Below are positions 32,360-42,880 of a stretch of 64,000 nt of DNA, piece after piece; the first letter of the stretch is position 1, and each line of letters begins with the position of its first letter. This DNA is from Epiperipatus broadwayi. Taxonomy: Eukaryota; Onychophora; Udeonychophora; Euonychophora; Peripatidae. The stretch is from the NCBI GenBank assembly GCA_028023455.1, contig JAQFVV010000028.1:1648501-1712500 (forward strand), in the 5' to 3' direction. A model generated the notes under the pieces. The model saw only the letters and a list, made by a program, of their open reading frames with translations, ran no database searches and had not been told where the DNA came from. Made by a program: the position numbers and the translations under genes.

Positions 32360-33125
32360 TATTTAATAATAAAGAGCTTGCTGATATTAATAACATGTGA
32401 AATATCTTAGTAAATAATTTCAATTTAGAAATTAATATTAACAATTTTAGCTAGCTGAGTTTTTCTCATTTTGATTAATGCGTTATTTTAATGAGTTTAA
32501 AAATTATATAAATAAAGCAGTAATTTTGCAATTTTTTTACTGTGCAATTATTATTATTTTTAATTAATGAAGCTAAGTAATTTACAAATTTACAAAATTA
32601 CCTGAAAAACAACAGGAAATAACATTTCAAAATCTCCTGAAATTTAATACATTCGCTACCCAACTGTGATTAATATCTTAATCATAAATAAGTCGATCAG
32701 TAAAGTTTTGCTAATACAATTAGAAAAGAAAACCTTAGCAATGCTTAATATATTTTTATAGTGTGTGTCTGTGTTCATTTTTGTGGAAATTTTTTGATAT
32801 TGTAAGTATGCCTAATTTAGTTTTTTAAAAAGCGCAGTAATTAATTTATATTAAGTCGATTTTATAAAAACTTTTAGTTTTTTTATTTATTTCTAAGTAA
32901 TAAATTGATGTCTATTAAAAAAACTTATAAATTGTACAAAAATATAACAATGCTATTAATAGATGTCATATGGTTATTATCATATGTATAGACTTAAAAT
33001 TCAAGTGAAAGTCAATATGTCTACTATTATAAACCAGAAATGTGCACAGACTATGGAAAAGGTTGCCATTTTTATAATAGTTTTATTTAATTGGTTAATT
33101 ATGAATTTATTTAAATGCACATTGA
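32360..33125. other. AT-rich stretch; part of a long direct repeat
   Basis: 32,990-33,095 (ATTATAAACCAGAAATGTGC, ACTATGG, ATAATAGTTTTATTTAATTGG) resembles 33,600-33,700 (AATCCAGAAATGTACCC, CTATGG, AATAGTTTTTTTTAATAGG). No coding signal. Confidence 0.4.
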
Positions 33126-33127
33126 TT

Positions 33128-33303
33128 ACATAAGTAATATTTACTAAGGCTGTAACCTCAAGATTATGGGTGTAAAAATGCGATAGTAGGGACCTCTACA
33201 GGTCTTAAACACAAGTTAACATAAGCTTGTGGTTAAGACCTGTAGAGGTCCCTACTATTGCACTTTACACGCATATTCTTGAGGTTACAACCTTAGTAAA
33301 TAT
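33128..33303. mobile_element. Near-perfect hairpin MITE
   Basis: Termini AATATTTACTAAGG and CCTTAGTAAATATT are exact reverse complements. The arms continue through GTAACCTCAAGA, GTAGGGACCTCTACAGGTCT and their complements to a loop of about 9 bp near CACAAG-TTAACATAA-CTTGTG. Total about 175 bp with only scattered mismatches, therefore relatively young. No coding capacity. Confidence 0.85.
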
Positions 33304-33309
33304 TAATTT

Positions 33310-34490
33310 GTTAATTTAACAAATTTCAATCATGCATAGTATTACTGTAGAGCCACAAACTACTTGATATCAAACTACTCAACTTCATTTATATGATAAC
33401 CAAAATAAATGTAAATATGGTATTATAGTCTCTATTTTTTTCATTACTAAATATAACATTTCAAACATGAATTTATGTACTGTAATCACATTTTTTCAGC
33501 TTTAAATATTATATCTATTCAGTTTTGTACTGTAATTAAAAGGACATATACTGATTTTTTTCCATGCATTTTTACTTCAAAAAGTTTTATTCCACATGTT
33601 TTTTGTAAAATACTATATTTTTTTAGAATCCAGAAATGTACCCAGCCTATGGAATGTCCATTGTTATTGTAATAGTTTTTTTTAATAGGTTGCTTTAACA
33701 ATTTTTATTTTATTTTGCGAAATTACTTGCTTTGAATAAAATGCTTGTAATCAAATTAAGCCTCTTAAATATAAGGAAGGAATTATTTCATTTGCATAAA
33801 ATGCTTCATAAAATAATTATGGTTTATTAATGGTGGAAAAATAATTATTTTTTTTCTTGAAAAATACACTTCTAACAAAACAATGTTTAAATTGAATAGC
33901 ATGTAAAAGTGTTACGGACAAACATTTAGAGATTTTTATAAATTCCAATATGCATAGTATTGATTTGATTTTTTCTCAGCCTTTCATATAATATTAATAT
34001 TATACTTTGAAATCTTCTTTCATGGAGTTTGTGATATTAAATTTGAATTTATCAGCAGAATAATATAACACAGTACAGTTTTTCCAATAACATTTTCAAA
34101 TTACATTTCTTAATTATCTGAAACAGCTTCATTTTATAATAGTAAAAGTATGGATTGCATTCATTTATATCTGAGCCCAATTTATATAAATCACTGTGGT
34201 TATAATCAGTTTCTTAAAGCACATGTAATTATATAAAGAAAAAAAGAAATGAAAAAATATAATTACTTTTTTTTCATCACATTTTTTGCCATTTAGGGTA
34301 AATTTTAGTAATCAGTAGATGTCATATAGTAAAGCTTCATAAATTCCTGTCTTATCTAATATCACCAGATTACACAGATTATTAAGTTGGCACAAAGCTG
34401 ATGAAAAGAAATGCTGAATAATATAAGTGGGAGTCATGTGATGTCTTATTGGTTCTAAAGTTCAAAGACATTTCTTAAATATTAAAACTA
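33310..34490. other. AT-rich stretch, nothing else recognised
   Basis: Includes the second copy of the direct repeat noted at 32,990 (here 33,600-33,700) and an HHR-1-like scrap at 34,300-34,380. No gene recognised. Confidence 0.4.
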
Positions 34491-34499
34491 TTAAGGATT

Positions 34500-34755
34500 T
34501 AGGTGTGATATGTTGGACAATTTCCATAATCTATAAATGAATGTTGAATGTAAAGAAAATAATAAACTTTATTTAAACTTTCCAAATACAAATAAATTGT
34601 TAGTAATAACACATAAATAGACAACATAGGTAAGTAATTACACAATGTTTCAAGTAATATTATTCTCCACTCTTCTTCAGGTGTTGCTGGCCTGCACACA
34701 GTGACAATATTCACTTAGAAGTGGAACTCGCACCTTTAGATTCTTGAATATCATG
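34500..34755 (-). mobile_element. Repeat A, left arm of inverted pair
   Basis: TTGGACAATTTCCATAATCT, TAACACATAAATAGACAAC, TCTCCACTCTTCTTCAGGTG, TTGCTGGCCTGC and a tRNA-like end. It meets its reverse complement at about 34,757. Confidence 0.65.
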
Positions 34756-34759
34756 CAAG

Positions 34760-35020
34760 TTCAACCAACCTTTAAGCAAATATTGTCACTGTGCACATAG
34801 GCCAGAAACATCTGAAGAAGAGTGGAGAATAATACTACTCAAAACATTGTGTAATTACTAACCCATGTTGTCTATTTGTGTGTTATTACTAACAAGTTGT
34901 TTGTATGTGGAAAATTTAAATAAAGTTTAAAATTTTCTATACATTCAACATTCATTCATAGATGATGGAAATACTCCAACATATCACATCTAATAATATA
35001 TCATCCCAAACCTTCAGACA
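34760..35020 (+). mobile_element. Repeat A, right arm of inverted pair
   Basis: TATTGTCACTGTGCACATAG, CATCTGAAGAAGAGTGGAG, TACTCAAAACATTGTG, and TGATGGAAATACTCCAACAT match the left arm reversed. The pair forms a palindrome of about 500 bp with its centre at the tRNA-like head. Confidence 0.65.
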
Positions 35021-35084
35021 AATATTAAAGATTTAGATTGTTGATAATAAGTCCTCATAGCATAAGAAAAGATCTATGGTAAGT

Positions 35085-35195
35085 TCTTTCTGCATGGTTG
35101 AGGTAAATTTGCAGATCCTAAAGCTCAAGATTCATGAATTATGGTCAAATACATTGATTAATATTTTATGAACTTTTCTGCAATAAACTGTTAAT
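35085..35195 (+). repeat. Family D single copy
   Basis: GCATGGTTGAGGTAAATTTGC, AAAGCTCAAGATTCATG, then TTTTATGAACTTTTCTGC and AATAAACTG. Confidence 0.45.
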
Positions 35196-35486
35196 ACCAC
35201 CCCCTACTTCTTTATATTATAATAAACTCTAACCATGCATGCTACTATTTTACTATCATCTCTTCCAACCTATTTATTAAAAATATGTACACGAAAATCT
35301 GTCAAACATTAAACTATTAAATATCTCAGAAAAATGTAAATGATCACCATGGTGCATTTCTGATGAACTTGTATGATCAGTTGACACAGACTGTTATAAT
35401 CTTTCAAATGTTTTGTTCATCACTCATTATTTATCTGTAATATTTTGTTACAACTTAATCTTATAATGAGGTATTATTTTATATAG

Positions 35487-35487
<1 letters not shown>

Positions 35488-35525
<38 letters not shown>

Positions 35526-35640
35526 CTATTACATAATATATATATATATATATATATATATTATGTAATAGTAATATTAGCGATTAAGCCAATGCACATG
35601 AGCTTTAAAGATAAATTATAAATTAACCTACCAATGCTAT
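35488..35640. mobile_element. (AT)n hairpin and MITE arm
   Basis: Two (AT)n tracts flank AATATTACTATTACATAATA, whose reverse complement follows the second tract, making a hairpin. 35,573-35,630 (TAATATTAGCGATTAAGCC, CAATGCACATGAGCTTTAAA) equals one arm of the 12.1-kb MITE. Confidence 0.65.
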
Positions 35641-35644
35641 TTAG

Positions 35645-36000
35645 TAGAAAATTCTTTCTTACCACAGTTATGCCACTTAGGATAGGCTTTGCTAATCAAT
35701 AGATATCAGATAGTAGGCTTTAATAAATCCCTATCCAGTGACACCTATCCAATATCACCAGATTAGTTTCTAGCTTATGGCTTTCATGATAGCTTGATAT
35801 TAAACAAAGAAGTAAATATGGCTGATAGAGAACAGGTGCATTAATTCCAGTAATACTAATGTACTGATCCCAAATCTAAAACCATCACACTGATAAAATT
35901 CATAAGCTAGATTCTATCTGGAGTTATTGGATAGGATTGATAGTGATTTATTAAAAACTACCATTTGGAATCTATAGATTACTAAAGCTTATTCTAGGTG
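35645..36000. mobile_element. Divergent HHR-1 inverted pair, ribozymes dead
   Basis: 35,645-35,790 (minus sense): CAATAGATATCAGATAG, ATCACCAGATTAGTTTCTAGC, ATGGCTTTCATGATAG, where CTGATGA is broken. 35,885-36,000 (plus sense): CACTGATAAAATTCATAAGC, TAGTGATTTATTAAAAAC. The family looks older than main HHR-1. Confidence 0.5.
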
Positions 36001-36234
36001 ATATAACTGCGATGAATGAAAAAGAATTTCTACTGGACAACATTATATAAACTGTGTCATGAGATGTATTATTAATTTTATACCAATATTCTGCATTCAC
36101 AACATTGATACCATTTAGTCCAAGTAAAGATATCAATGATTAATACTAATAATTTATTAGGATGGAGATTATCATACTATTTCCAAAAATGTTAGTAATA
36201 ACTATTTATGCCTTCATAGATTACTGATTGATGA

Positions 36235-36505
36235 TAGATTTATGGATTCTAGAGTTCTGGATTTATGAACTGAAATGCAACTTTGGCACTCCTGGTTTTA
36301 AAATGTTGGGTGAACAACTGATTAATAAACCATTTTAATCTTTAAAATATTTACAACTTTTTATTAGGTTAGCGATTCTTTGTGGCATGGTTTGGTGAAG
36401 AGAAAGAGAGTCTGGCTTAAGATCCTCAAATTGATTCCAGTTCTGGCACATCCTTCACCCAAACCTCTTATCAGCTCCCACACAATAATACCATTTAAAA
36501 AATCT
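36235..36505 (+). repeat. Two family D copies
   Basis: 36,240-36,330: TTCTAGAGTTCTGG, TGCAACTTTGGCACTCCTG, TGATTAATAAACCATTTT. 36,388-36,500: GGCATGGTTTGGTGAAG, AAATTGATTCCAGTTCTGGC (near-canonical B box), CTCTTATCAGCTCCCACAC. Confidence 0.5.
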
Positions 36506-36779
36506 CATAGATGATTAATCATTCTTAATATTTCACAAGAGTTGTAAATTTGTAGAAGATTAAAACCTATCAAAAATGAAGAAATAATAATGGAGATAAT
36601 AAAGAGATTAGATAATCAAATAATTTATTGCTTAGAAGTTTATGTAAAATTCCTGCAGGTGAAGTGATGGTTGTGCTGTGATTCATGGACATTGAGCCCA
36701 ATAATCTACCATTTGGACAGTGTATAAAACAATGCCGAGTATAATGATTCACATTGACTGACAAAAGTAATTCAATAAA

Positions 36780-37130
36780 ATATATCTAATCACATGATCA
36801 CCATTTCTTATGCATACAATGCTGTTAACATAGTAGCAAACTATATAATAGAGAAATCTAATGCAATCCATAGGAATTAATGGCCTTCTTTAGTGAGAAG
36901 CCTTGGATATGAGAGCCCTATGCTTAGATCTTTGGATTTAATGCAACACTCCAGTGGCCACATTTTACCTACAGAGTGAAGTATAAAGCTACAAACCCAA
37001 AATGATAATACAATAATGTTTTTGATTCAAGCTACTTTGTTTGCATAGTCATATAGATCTGAACTAAGTTCAGTATCTTTACATTATAGTATCTTGGGTT
37101 TTTTAAAAAACCATAGTCACCATTATCCAA
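36780..37130 (-). mobile_element. HHR-1 unit body, rearranged
   Basis: CACATGATCACCATTTCTTA, CCTTGGATATGAGAGCCC, TGCAACACTCCAG, TAAAGCTACAAACCCAAAATG, AGTTCAGTATCTTTACAT. The ribozyme core is deleted; the body then meets an inverted partner. Confidence 0.55.
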
Positions 37131-37345
37131 TGAGTTGCTGGAAGGTTGCATTAATTCCAAAGATTTAAGTGGAGTGATTTCAAATCTAAGATTCCTCACT
37201 GATGAAAGCCACAAGCTTGAAACAAGTCTGGTGATAGTGGGTGGGTAGGCACTAGATATTGATTTTATGTACAGACCTTCTAGCATCATTGATTACTATG
37301 GCTTGCACTGGGTAGCACTACTATAGGATGAGTTTGCTACTGTGT
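37131..37345 (+). mobile_element. HHR-1 unit with best-preserved family core
   Basis: GCTGGAAGGTTGCATTAAT, then ATTCCTCACTGATGAAAGCC, then GAAACAAGTCTGG, TAGGCACTAGATAT and GCTTGCACTGGGTAGCAC. Holds the hammerhead at 37,193-37,234. Confidence 0.65.
37193..37234 (+). ncRNA. Type I hammerhead ribozyme, HHR-1 family, complete core
   Basis: CTGATGA is at 37,199-37,205. Stem II AAGC/GCTT is perfect around CACAA. GAAA is at 37,219-37,222 and stem III is AC/GT with AA between. Cleavage follows C37,228 (GTC). Stem I TCCTCA against TGGTGA gives three pairs, one mismatch, then two pairs. This is the only HHR-1 copy here with all core bases and a perfect stem II. Confidence 0.65.
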
Positions 37346-37417
37346 TAAAAATTTATCAACTTATCTTCATATTTTAACTAAATTTCTTTTCCGAGCTAAT
37401 TAATATATATGACTATT

Positions 37418-37625
37418 AATGAAAACATTAATAGAAAAGGTAGTTCTTAAATATTCGGCTTTATTATTGCATAACATGCTTTTAACATAATATGCATATC
37501 ATATTCATGATATGTAGTCTATAAGCCATGAATATGGTACGCATGTTATGTCGAAAGCATGCTTGCCAGTATCAAAGCTGAATATTTAAAAACTATATTT
37601 TCTGTGGATGTTTTCATTAACAGTC
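37418..37625. mobile_element. Imperfect fold-back (MITE-like) element
   Basis: AATGAAAACATTAATAGAAAA at the left and TTTTCTGTGGATGTTTTCATT at the right are complementary, as are TTAAATATTCGGCTTT with AAAGCTGAATATTTA and ACATGCTTTTAACATAA with GTTATGTCGAAAGCATG. Confidence 0.65.
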
Positions 37626-37651
37626 CTGCATTGTCATTCGTATAAAATAGT

Positions 37652-37705
37652 CAAGCATTGGTGGCCTAGCGGTTGCTTCCCGGTCAAGGTCAACGCTTTG
37701 ACATT
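37652..37705 (+). repeat. tRNA-derived SINE family F, internally deleted
   Basis: ATTGGTGGCCTAGCGGTT joins directly to GCTTCCCGGTCAAGG and GTCAACGCTTTGACA; the anticodon-arm portion seen at 18,668 is missing. An A-run follows. Confidence 0.5.
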
Positions 37706-37989
37706 AAAAAAAAAAAGTCTTAAGTAAACAATATCCATTTGTTTAAAATAATTGTTCCTAGTGAGAACAAACAGAAAAAAAAACAACAAATTTTCTTATA
37801 TAATTAAAACTATTTTAATATTTAAATATTTGTGTAGTACATTAGGGTTGTTTGGGTGCCTTTATGTCTATTTAATACATGGAATGTTTTATATTTTTTA
37901 CATTTAAAACTTCAACAAATTAGTCACACATAATATTTTACAATTCTATTTTATATTTCATTTTAGATTTGTTAATTTATATGTTGGCA

Positions 37990-38285
37990 TCAGCATGGGA
38001 TTTGGGCTTTCCATCATCATATTTTCAATGATATGGATGGCTGAAGGGTTGGAGGTTTGAGTAAATTGAAGCCTGTCCATTAAAGGGTGAGGATTTGCTA
38101 TCTTAATATAAACTGAGCACTGATTATATATATGTGTGGGAGATGATAATCTGGACCAACTGATGATTGCTGGTTTAGCATGAAATACGTATATTGGTGA
38201 TTATGCATCTTTTCTACATGTGTGTGGTCATGTGAAAGTCTGAGTTCAAATCCCTATATTTATATATACACATAGTAAATTGCAC
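37990..38285 (+). mobile_element. HHR-B repeat: hammerhead plus tRNA-like end
   Basis: GGATGGCTGAAGGGTTGGAGG, GCCTGTCCATTAAAGGG, hammerhead at 38,155-38,198, CATGTGTGTGGTCATG, then AAAGTCTGAGTTCAAATCCC (B box). The middle of the tRNA-like segment is deleted compared with 22,990-23,060. Confidence 0.7.
38155..38198 (+). ncRNA. Type I hammerhead ribozyme, HHR-B family, intact core
   Basis: Identical over its 44 bases to the 22,931 copy: stem I ACCAA/TTGGT, CTGATGA at 38,160-38,166, stem II TGCT/AGCA with loop GGTTT, GAA at 38,182-38,184, stem III ATACGTAT, cleavage base A38,193. The sequence around it has diverged, for example GCATC against TTATC just downstream. Confidence 0.8.
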
Positions 38286-38519
38286 ATATGCAATTCTTTT
38301 TTTACCATTAGAAATACATTTTTTAATGTGACACTTATAAATCCACTTGATAACCATCGTATTTAAAATAGATAAGTTTAATAATTTTAAAATTAATTAA
38401 TTAAAAATGCCAATTAAATAATTAAAACGATTTTTAAAATAAGTTGGGTAGAAAAAAAACCATCCAACTAACTTATTATCAATATATATCTATAAAAGAT
38501 ATAGACTAAATTAATAATT

Positions 38520-38935
38520 TTCATTTAATTTATTATTATTATTAAAGTGTATACAATATATAATTTAAAGTTAATTTAAATCAAATATATATATATTCTG
38601 TGCATCTATATAAAAAGCGTATCTGTTCTGTGTATTTATGTGTTAAAAAATATATATCATTCACTACTATCCGTAAATTTGGATTACCCAAAGAAAGGGA
38701 TGGGCTTAAAACCAAATATAATGGATGTATTTTTCTTTCTATTGTTATTGAAGTATATGCAGTATATAAATTAAAGTTAATTTGTATCAAATGTATGTTA
38801 TATATATATTCTGCGTATATATATTAAAAGCATCTGTTCTATTTATATGTTGAAAAAATATAGTGCATTCTGTAGTACTTATTAATTTGGATATCTAAAG
38901 AGAGGAAAGGGTTTAAAACTAAGTCACATCTAAAA
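38520..38935 (+). repeat. Tandem duplication of about 200 bp
   Basis: TTAAAGTTAATTTAAATCAAA, TTCTGTGCATCTATATAAAA, ATCTGTTCTGTGTATTTATG and AATTTGGATTACCCAAAG recur in order as TTAAAGTTAATTTGTATCAAA, TTCTGCGTATATATATTAAAA, ATCTGTTCTATTTATATG and AATTTGGATATCTAAAG. Open frames here are shadows. Confidence 0.7.
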
Positions 38936-39534
38936 TATTATATCTGGATGTTTGAGAGTCAGGTTTTAAGAATTATATCGACTGTTAATTCAGATTATAT
39001 TTAACAATATAATAATAGCATTTCATATTTAGAATTATTCATAACACTTAAAGATTCTGATTTTAGATATGCATCATACATCAGTAAAGTTAATTATATC
39101 ATTAATGCATATATCCAAACATCTTTAATTCAAAAACTTTTATAATCCAGACAAAATTAATCAGTATTTGTTTTAATTATTGCTGTATAAAAATTTAGTG
39201 CTAAAATAAATATAAAAATATTTTTGCAATTTAAAATGTTATACAGTTATTAATATGATAAATTTATATAGTATGCAGAAAGTATAGCAATATATTGAAA
39301 TTATTTATTCAGAATTAAAAAAAAAAACTAGCCAAAATTTAAAATTTAATTCCACTGGCAAGGATGACTTTTCAAATGCAAAGAAACACAAACACAGCAA
39401 AAATATATATCAAATATTTTATACATAGATCAAATAAAAATTTAAGTGAAAGAGTAAATATTCACAAAAGTAGAATAAAAGGAAATATCTTAATTCTGTG
39501 TTATATATATACATGAAAGAATTATGGGCCATGA

Positions 39535-39805
39535 TGAATTAAAGAATCCATATTATCAAAAAACTCTTAACTTATTTAAGAGTTCTTTGATATTAAAAGT
39601 AATTAGAATGTAATTGAGAATTATGGGAAATTTATTTAGTATATATTTAATATTCGAGATTAAGACTCACACCATTGCACAATAAATATTTTAAATACTC
39701 TCTAACCCAGACTAAGACAATAATAAACAAGAAAGATATTTAAAAACATTTATTGCGCAGTGGCATGAATCTTAATCTCGAATATTATATACAGTATATG
39801 AAAAC
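39535..39805. mobile_element. Two fold-backs, the larger a MITE
   Basis: 39,553-39,597: ATCAAAAAACTCTTAA and TTAAGAGTTCTTTGAT. 39,645-39,800: ATATTCGAGATTAAGA and TCTTAATCTCGAATATT, with TGCACAATAAATATTTTAAA against TTTAAAAACATTTATTGCGC inside. Confidence 0.65.
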
Positions 39806-40171
39806 ACTAAAGATATTCTATTAGTATATATTTGGGTTAGAATTGTGATGCTTTGTATTTGAAAAGTTTGTCTTGACAGTAAAATCAATTGGTTGAGAAA
39901 TTTTAGTTTTTAAATTTTAATTAGTTATTCTAATTTGAATTTAGTATAATTTGTTTGTTTTTATTGACCAATTTAGCTTTTGATATTTTAAACTATAGTA
40001 TAATTAACGATTATTTAAATTTTCAGCAGAGTTTGAGTTTATAATAGGTGAAGAAAAGATTTATTGCTGAAATCAGAAGTTTTCACAAATCGAAAAATCC
40101 TTGGAACCAGAGTTTTCGAATTAAAGATAGTCTACGTGAATATATATAAAACTCAAGTATTTGAAATATCC

Positions 40172-40194
40172 CCCCCCCCCCAAAAAAAAAAAGG
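40172..40194. repeat. C12-A11 homopolymer junction
   Basis: A run of C followed directly by a run of A, within an otherwise AT-rich tract. Confidence 0.9.
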
Positions 40195-40601
40195 AATCTT
40201 TAGAGAAGCATTAAACGTAACTTATATAAACAACAGTGTTTTTAAAGAATAATATATATATATAAATTTCACAAGTTACTAAATACATGCACAACATTAA
40301 AAATTCTTAAGATGCTATTTTTTTTTGCATCTGCAAAATTTGTTCGATGATTTTTATGCACACTAGCAATAAATTGTTAAATGATAATTATTATCAAATG
40401 TTTTTGGTATGATGTCAAGTTTTTATTTTATTTATTTACTTTTAAAGAAGGATATGAAGAATAAAATAATACATTGTACAAAAACGCAATCTTTTCAAGT
40501 CATTTTATTATTTACAAGACTGTATATCCCAGAATTCCATGTAATCTAGTTTAATAAAAATTTGATAGAAAAAGGTACATTGTTTATCTTATTAATTCAA
40601 G

Positions 40602-40751
40602 ATGGAAGAGCAACAGCTTGACAAGGCGCGCAGTAAACTCTCAGCTGGTAACGTGTCTGATAGCTCAGACGCAATATTCTGTTATCTAAAAGTGCGTCCA
40701 CATTTTATGATCAATAAATTTCAAAGTAATTATAGAGGGACCATCATCTAG
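40602..40751 (+). CDS. Possible small ORF or first exon, unrecognised
   Basis: ATG at 40,602 opens a 49-codon frame starting MEEQQLDKARSKLSAGNV and ending at TAG 40,751. Its base composition is less AT-rich than the surroundings and the surrounding kilobase has none of the window's repeat families. The peptide is hydrophilic and of even composition but matches nothing I know. A potential GT donor occurs after the codons for SKLSAG (GGTAACG). It could equally be non-coding unique sequence. Confidence 0.2.
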   Translation: MEEQQLDKARSKLSAGNVSDSSDAIFCYLKVRPHFMINKFQSNYRGTII

Positions 40752-40814
40752 GTGCCTATAGAGTCAATGACTTTGGTTTTGATTTCCTCAGATCGTCTCA
40801 TTTCCCCTGAATAT

Positions 40815-40944
40815 CTTTTACTAACTTTTCTAGTGTTTCAGTAATCAACTGAATGCATACACTGACGAAAACTACCAATATCACTTTCTACAAACGAAAC
40901 TTAGAAAAAGAAGGGGACATTTAATGCATTTTCAAATGAAATAG
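40815..40944 (+). CDS. Possible terminal exon with strong 3' splice-site pattern
   Basis: TTTTACTAACTTTTCTAG and TGTTTCAG give a textbook branch-point (TACTAAC) and acceptor ending at 40,841. From 40,843 a frame of 33 codons runs to TAG (40,942-40,944), beginning NQLNAYTDENYQYHFLQ with a basic KLRKRRG stretch. No family recognised. It could pair with the 40,602 frame if a donor such as GGTAACG is used, but that is speculation. Confidence 0.2.
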
Positions 40945-41800
40945 AAAATACAAAAATTAAAAATATTACATTTTAATTATTATCTGAAAAACAACTTATT
41001 CGCTTAATTGAATTTATATATATATATATTATGTCCTTATTTAGATCCATTTATTCATGGTTAAATTAAATCATGAAATCACATATATTATCATCATTTT
41101 CGTCCATTAATCGATCCACTGCAGAATGAAGGCTTCTCCACACATATTCTAATAGTATATACTTTTATATCATATCGTGATCATTATCATTTAATCTGTT
41201 ATTTATTCTCACACGATAAAGGTTTTTCAAAGCGCAATCTCAGTTCTCCAATCTTTGCCTCTCATGTTTACATATGACCAACAACCTTTCTTACTTCAAT
41301 TATCTATCTTATATGTGATCTATTTCTGGGTCTTTTAAAATCTCTTGAATTCAGCTTAAAACTTCAACTGATCAGACCAGCTTCAAACTTCTTAATTCTT
41401 TCAATGAAGTCGATGATAAACCATTGCTTATATTTTGAATTCGATTCTTTCTTATTATTTCCAAAGAAAATATGTCCATATTTCATAAAGTGATTTGAAA
41501 TCACTGTATTACCTTATGTGTCTCAGATACAGATATAAGAACTAATAAATCATATTTATTACATATACGATATATACGATAAATACAATTTTTGTGCAAT
41601 AAGTCTGTGCATTATATATATATAAATACGCGTGTTTATGTGGGTGTAAAAATGTGTTTCTACATAGCATGCTGAAAATGTTATTTACTTATTATAATTA
41701 TTTTGATCAAATATATCTCATCATAAAATCTTAATAAAAGTTATAACATTTGTATATAAATTTGCAATAACTTAAAATTGATAAATACTTAACACATGGA
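40945..41800. other. Repeat-free AT-rich stretch
   Basis: No member of the repeat families seen elsewhere. A non-repetitive stretch, which makes it the best place in the window for unique host sequence, but I see no identifiable gene. Confidence 0.4.
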
Positions 41801-41804
41801 GAAA

Positions 41805-42545
41805 ACATGGGTAAGAGATTGTAACCTGGACCATTTGAGCAGTATTGATTCAGCATAAAATACATCTAAGGGGCTATTTATTTTTCTCAAATTTCTTTGG
41901 TCATAAACTTCGAGAATGTATATTGGACTGGATTTACATATACCTAGAAGAGATATTACATGTGAAAAAAGAAAGATGAAATTGAGATATTTCAAGATGT
42001 TTATGTTAATTAATAAACAAATATATTATTCTTTAATTGAGGTTTAAAGTTTATAACTATGTTAGGATAATCTCTAGTTTAATAAATGATTAATTATTTT
42101 CATTAATGTTTTTATATATAAAGGTTAGTTTCAATGTTGTGAATGCAGGAACATTGACACTTATAAATCAAATTAGTATAATTTAATATTGATAAATACT
42201 GAATAAATGATAAGAATTCTATAAGAGATTATGATTCTGAATGAAATGAGTTCCAATTTATTATGAAATGTGTTATGAGAGTCATTTATCTTTTTATGAG
42301 TCTTTATTAATATATTTTATGAATATGTGGTGGAATCAGTATTTTAAGTACATCTAAAAAAATATTACACATGGAAAAATTATTCCATGATATAAAATAC
42401 ACATGTATATCAATCTTTAAGCCAATGGCTGGATTAGAAATAATCTCTAATTTAATAAATGATTAGTTATAATTATCAATGTATTTATGTAAAGTGGTGG
42501 GTCTTAATCTTTGAGTGCAAAAAGTTTGGCATTTATAAATCAAAC
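41805..42545 (+). mobile_element. HHR-B/C tandem units, ribozymes decayed (about 410-nt spacing)
   Basis: Hammerhead remnants at about 41,826-41,870 (CCATTTGAGCAG, CAGCATAAAATACATC) and about 42,236-42,285 (ATGAAATGTGTTATGAGAG) flank a body with AAAGTTTATAACTATG, TAATCTCTAGTTTAATAAATG and TGACACTTATAAATCAAA. A second body follows to 42,545. This shows that family C is the internal part of the HHR-B repeat. Confidence 0.6.
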
Positions 42546-42547
42546 TG

Positions 42548-42790
42548 TATTTTCAAGCTCCCTACAGCTATGACCACATATATGTGAAAAAAATGAACTC
42601 CAATATATTTATTTCATGCTGAAACAGCATTCATCAGTTGGTCTAGATCAACATCTCCCACACATATATACAATCATTGCTCAGTTTATATTAAGAATAG
42701 AAAATCTTCAAACTTTAATGGACAAGTTTTATTCTTCTCTACTCTCCAACTCTTCAGCCATTCATATCACAGAAAGTCTGAGAATTTATC
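42548..42790 (-). mobile_element. HHR-B repeat, minus orientation, with intact ribozyme
   Basis: The minus strand reads a GGCTGAAGAGTTGGAG block, GTCCATTAAAG, GCAATGATTGTATATATG, hammerhead at 42,600-42,641, then a degenerate tRNA-like body. Plus-strand text such as CTCCAACTCTTCAGCC is its complement. Confidence 0.65.
42600..42641 (-). ncRNA. Type I hammerhead ribozyme, HHR-B family, strongest stem II
   Basis: Minus strand: stem I CCAA/TTGG; CTGATGA (42,631-42,637); stem II ATGCTG/CAGCAT, six perfect pairs with a UUU loop; GAA (42,613-42,615); stem III ATA/TAT with an AA loop; cleavage base A (42,604; AUA triplet). All core positions present. Stem II differs from the other HHR-B copies by paired changes. 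Confidence 0.75.
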
Positions 42791-42880
42791 TTATTCACAT
42801 GTGTGTGGTCATGTGTGTCAGTTGTATAAGGTGGAGTGTATAGATTTAGGGAGTTTGAAAGTCTGAGTTCAATTCCCTTT
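42790..42880 (+). repeat. HHR-B tRNA-like end, inverted relative to previous copy
   Basis: TTCACATGTGTGTGGTCATG, GTCAGTTGTATAAGGTGG, GAAAGTCTGAGTTCAATTCCC (B box). Confidence 0.5.
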
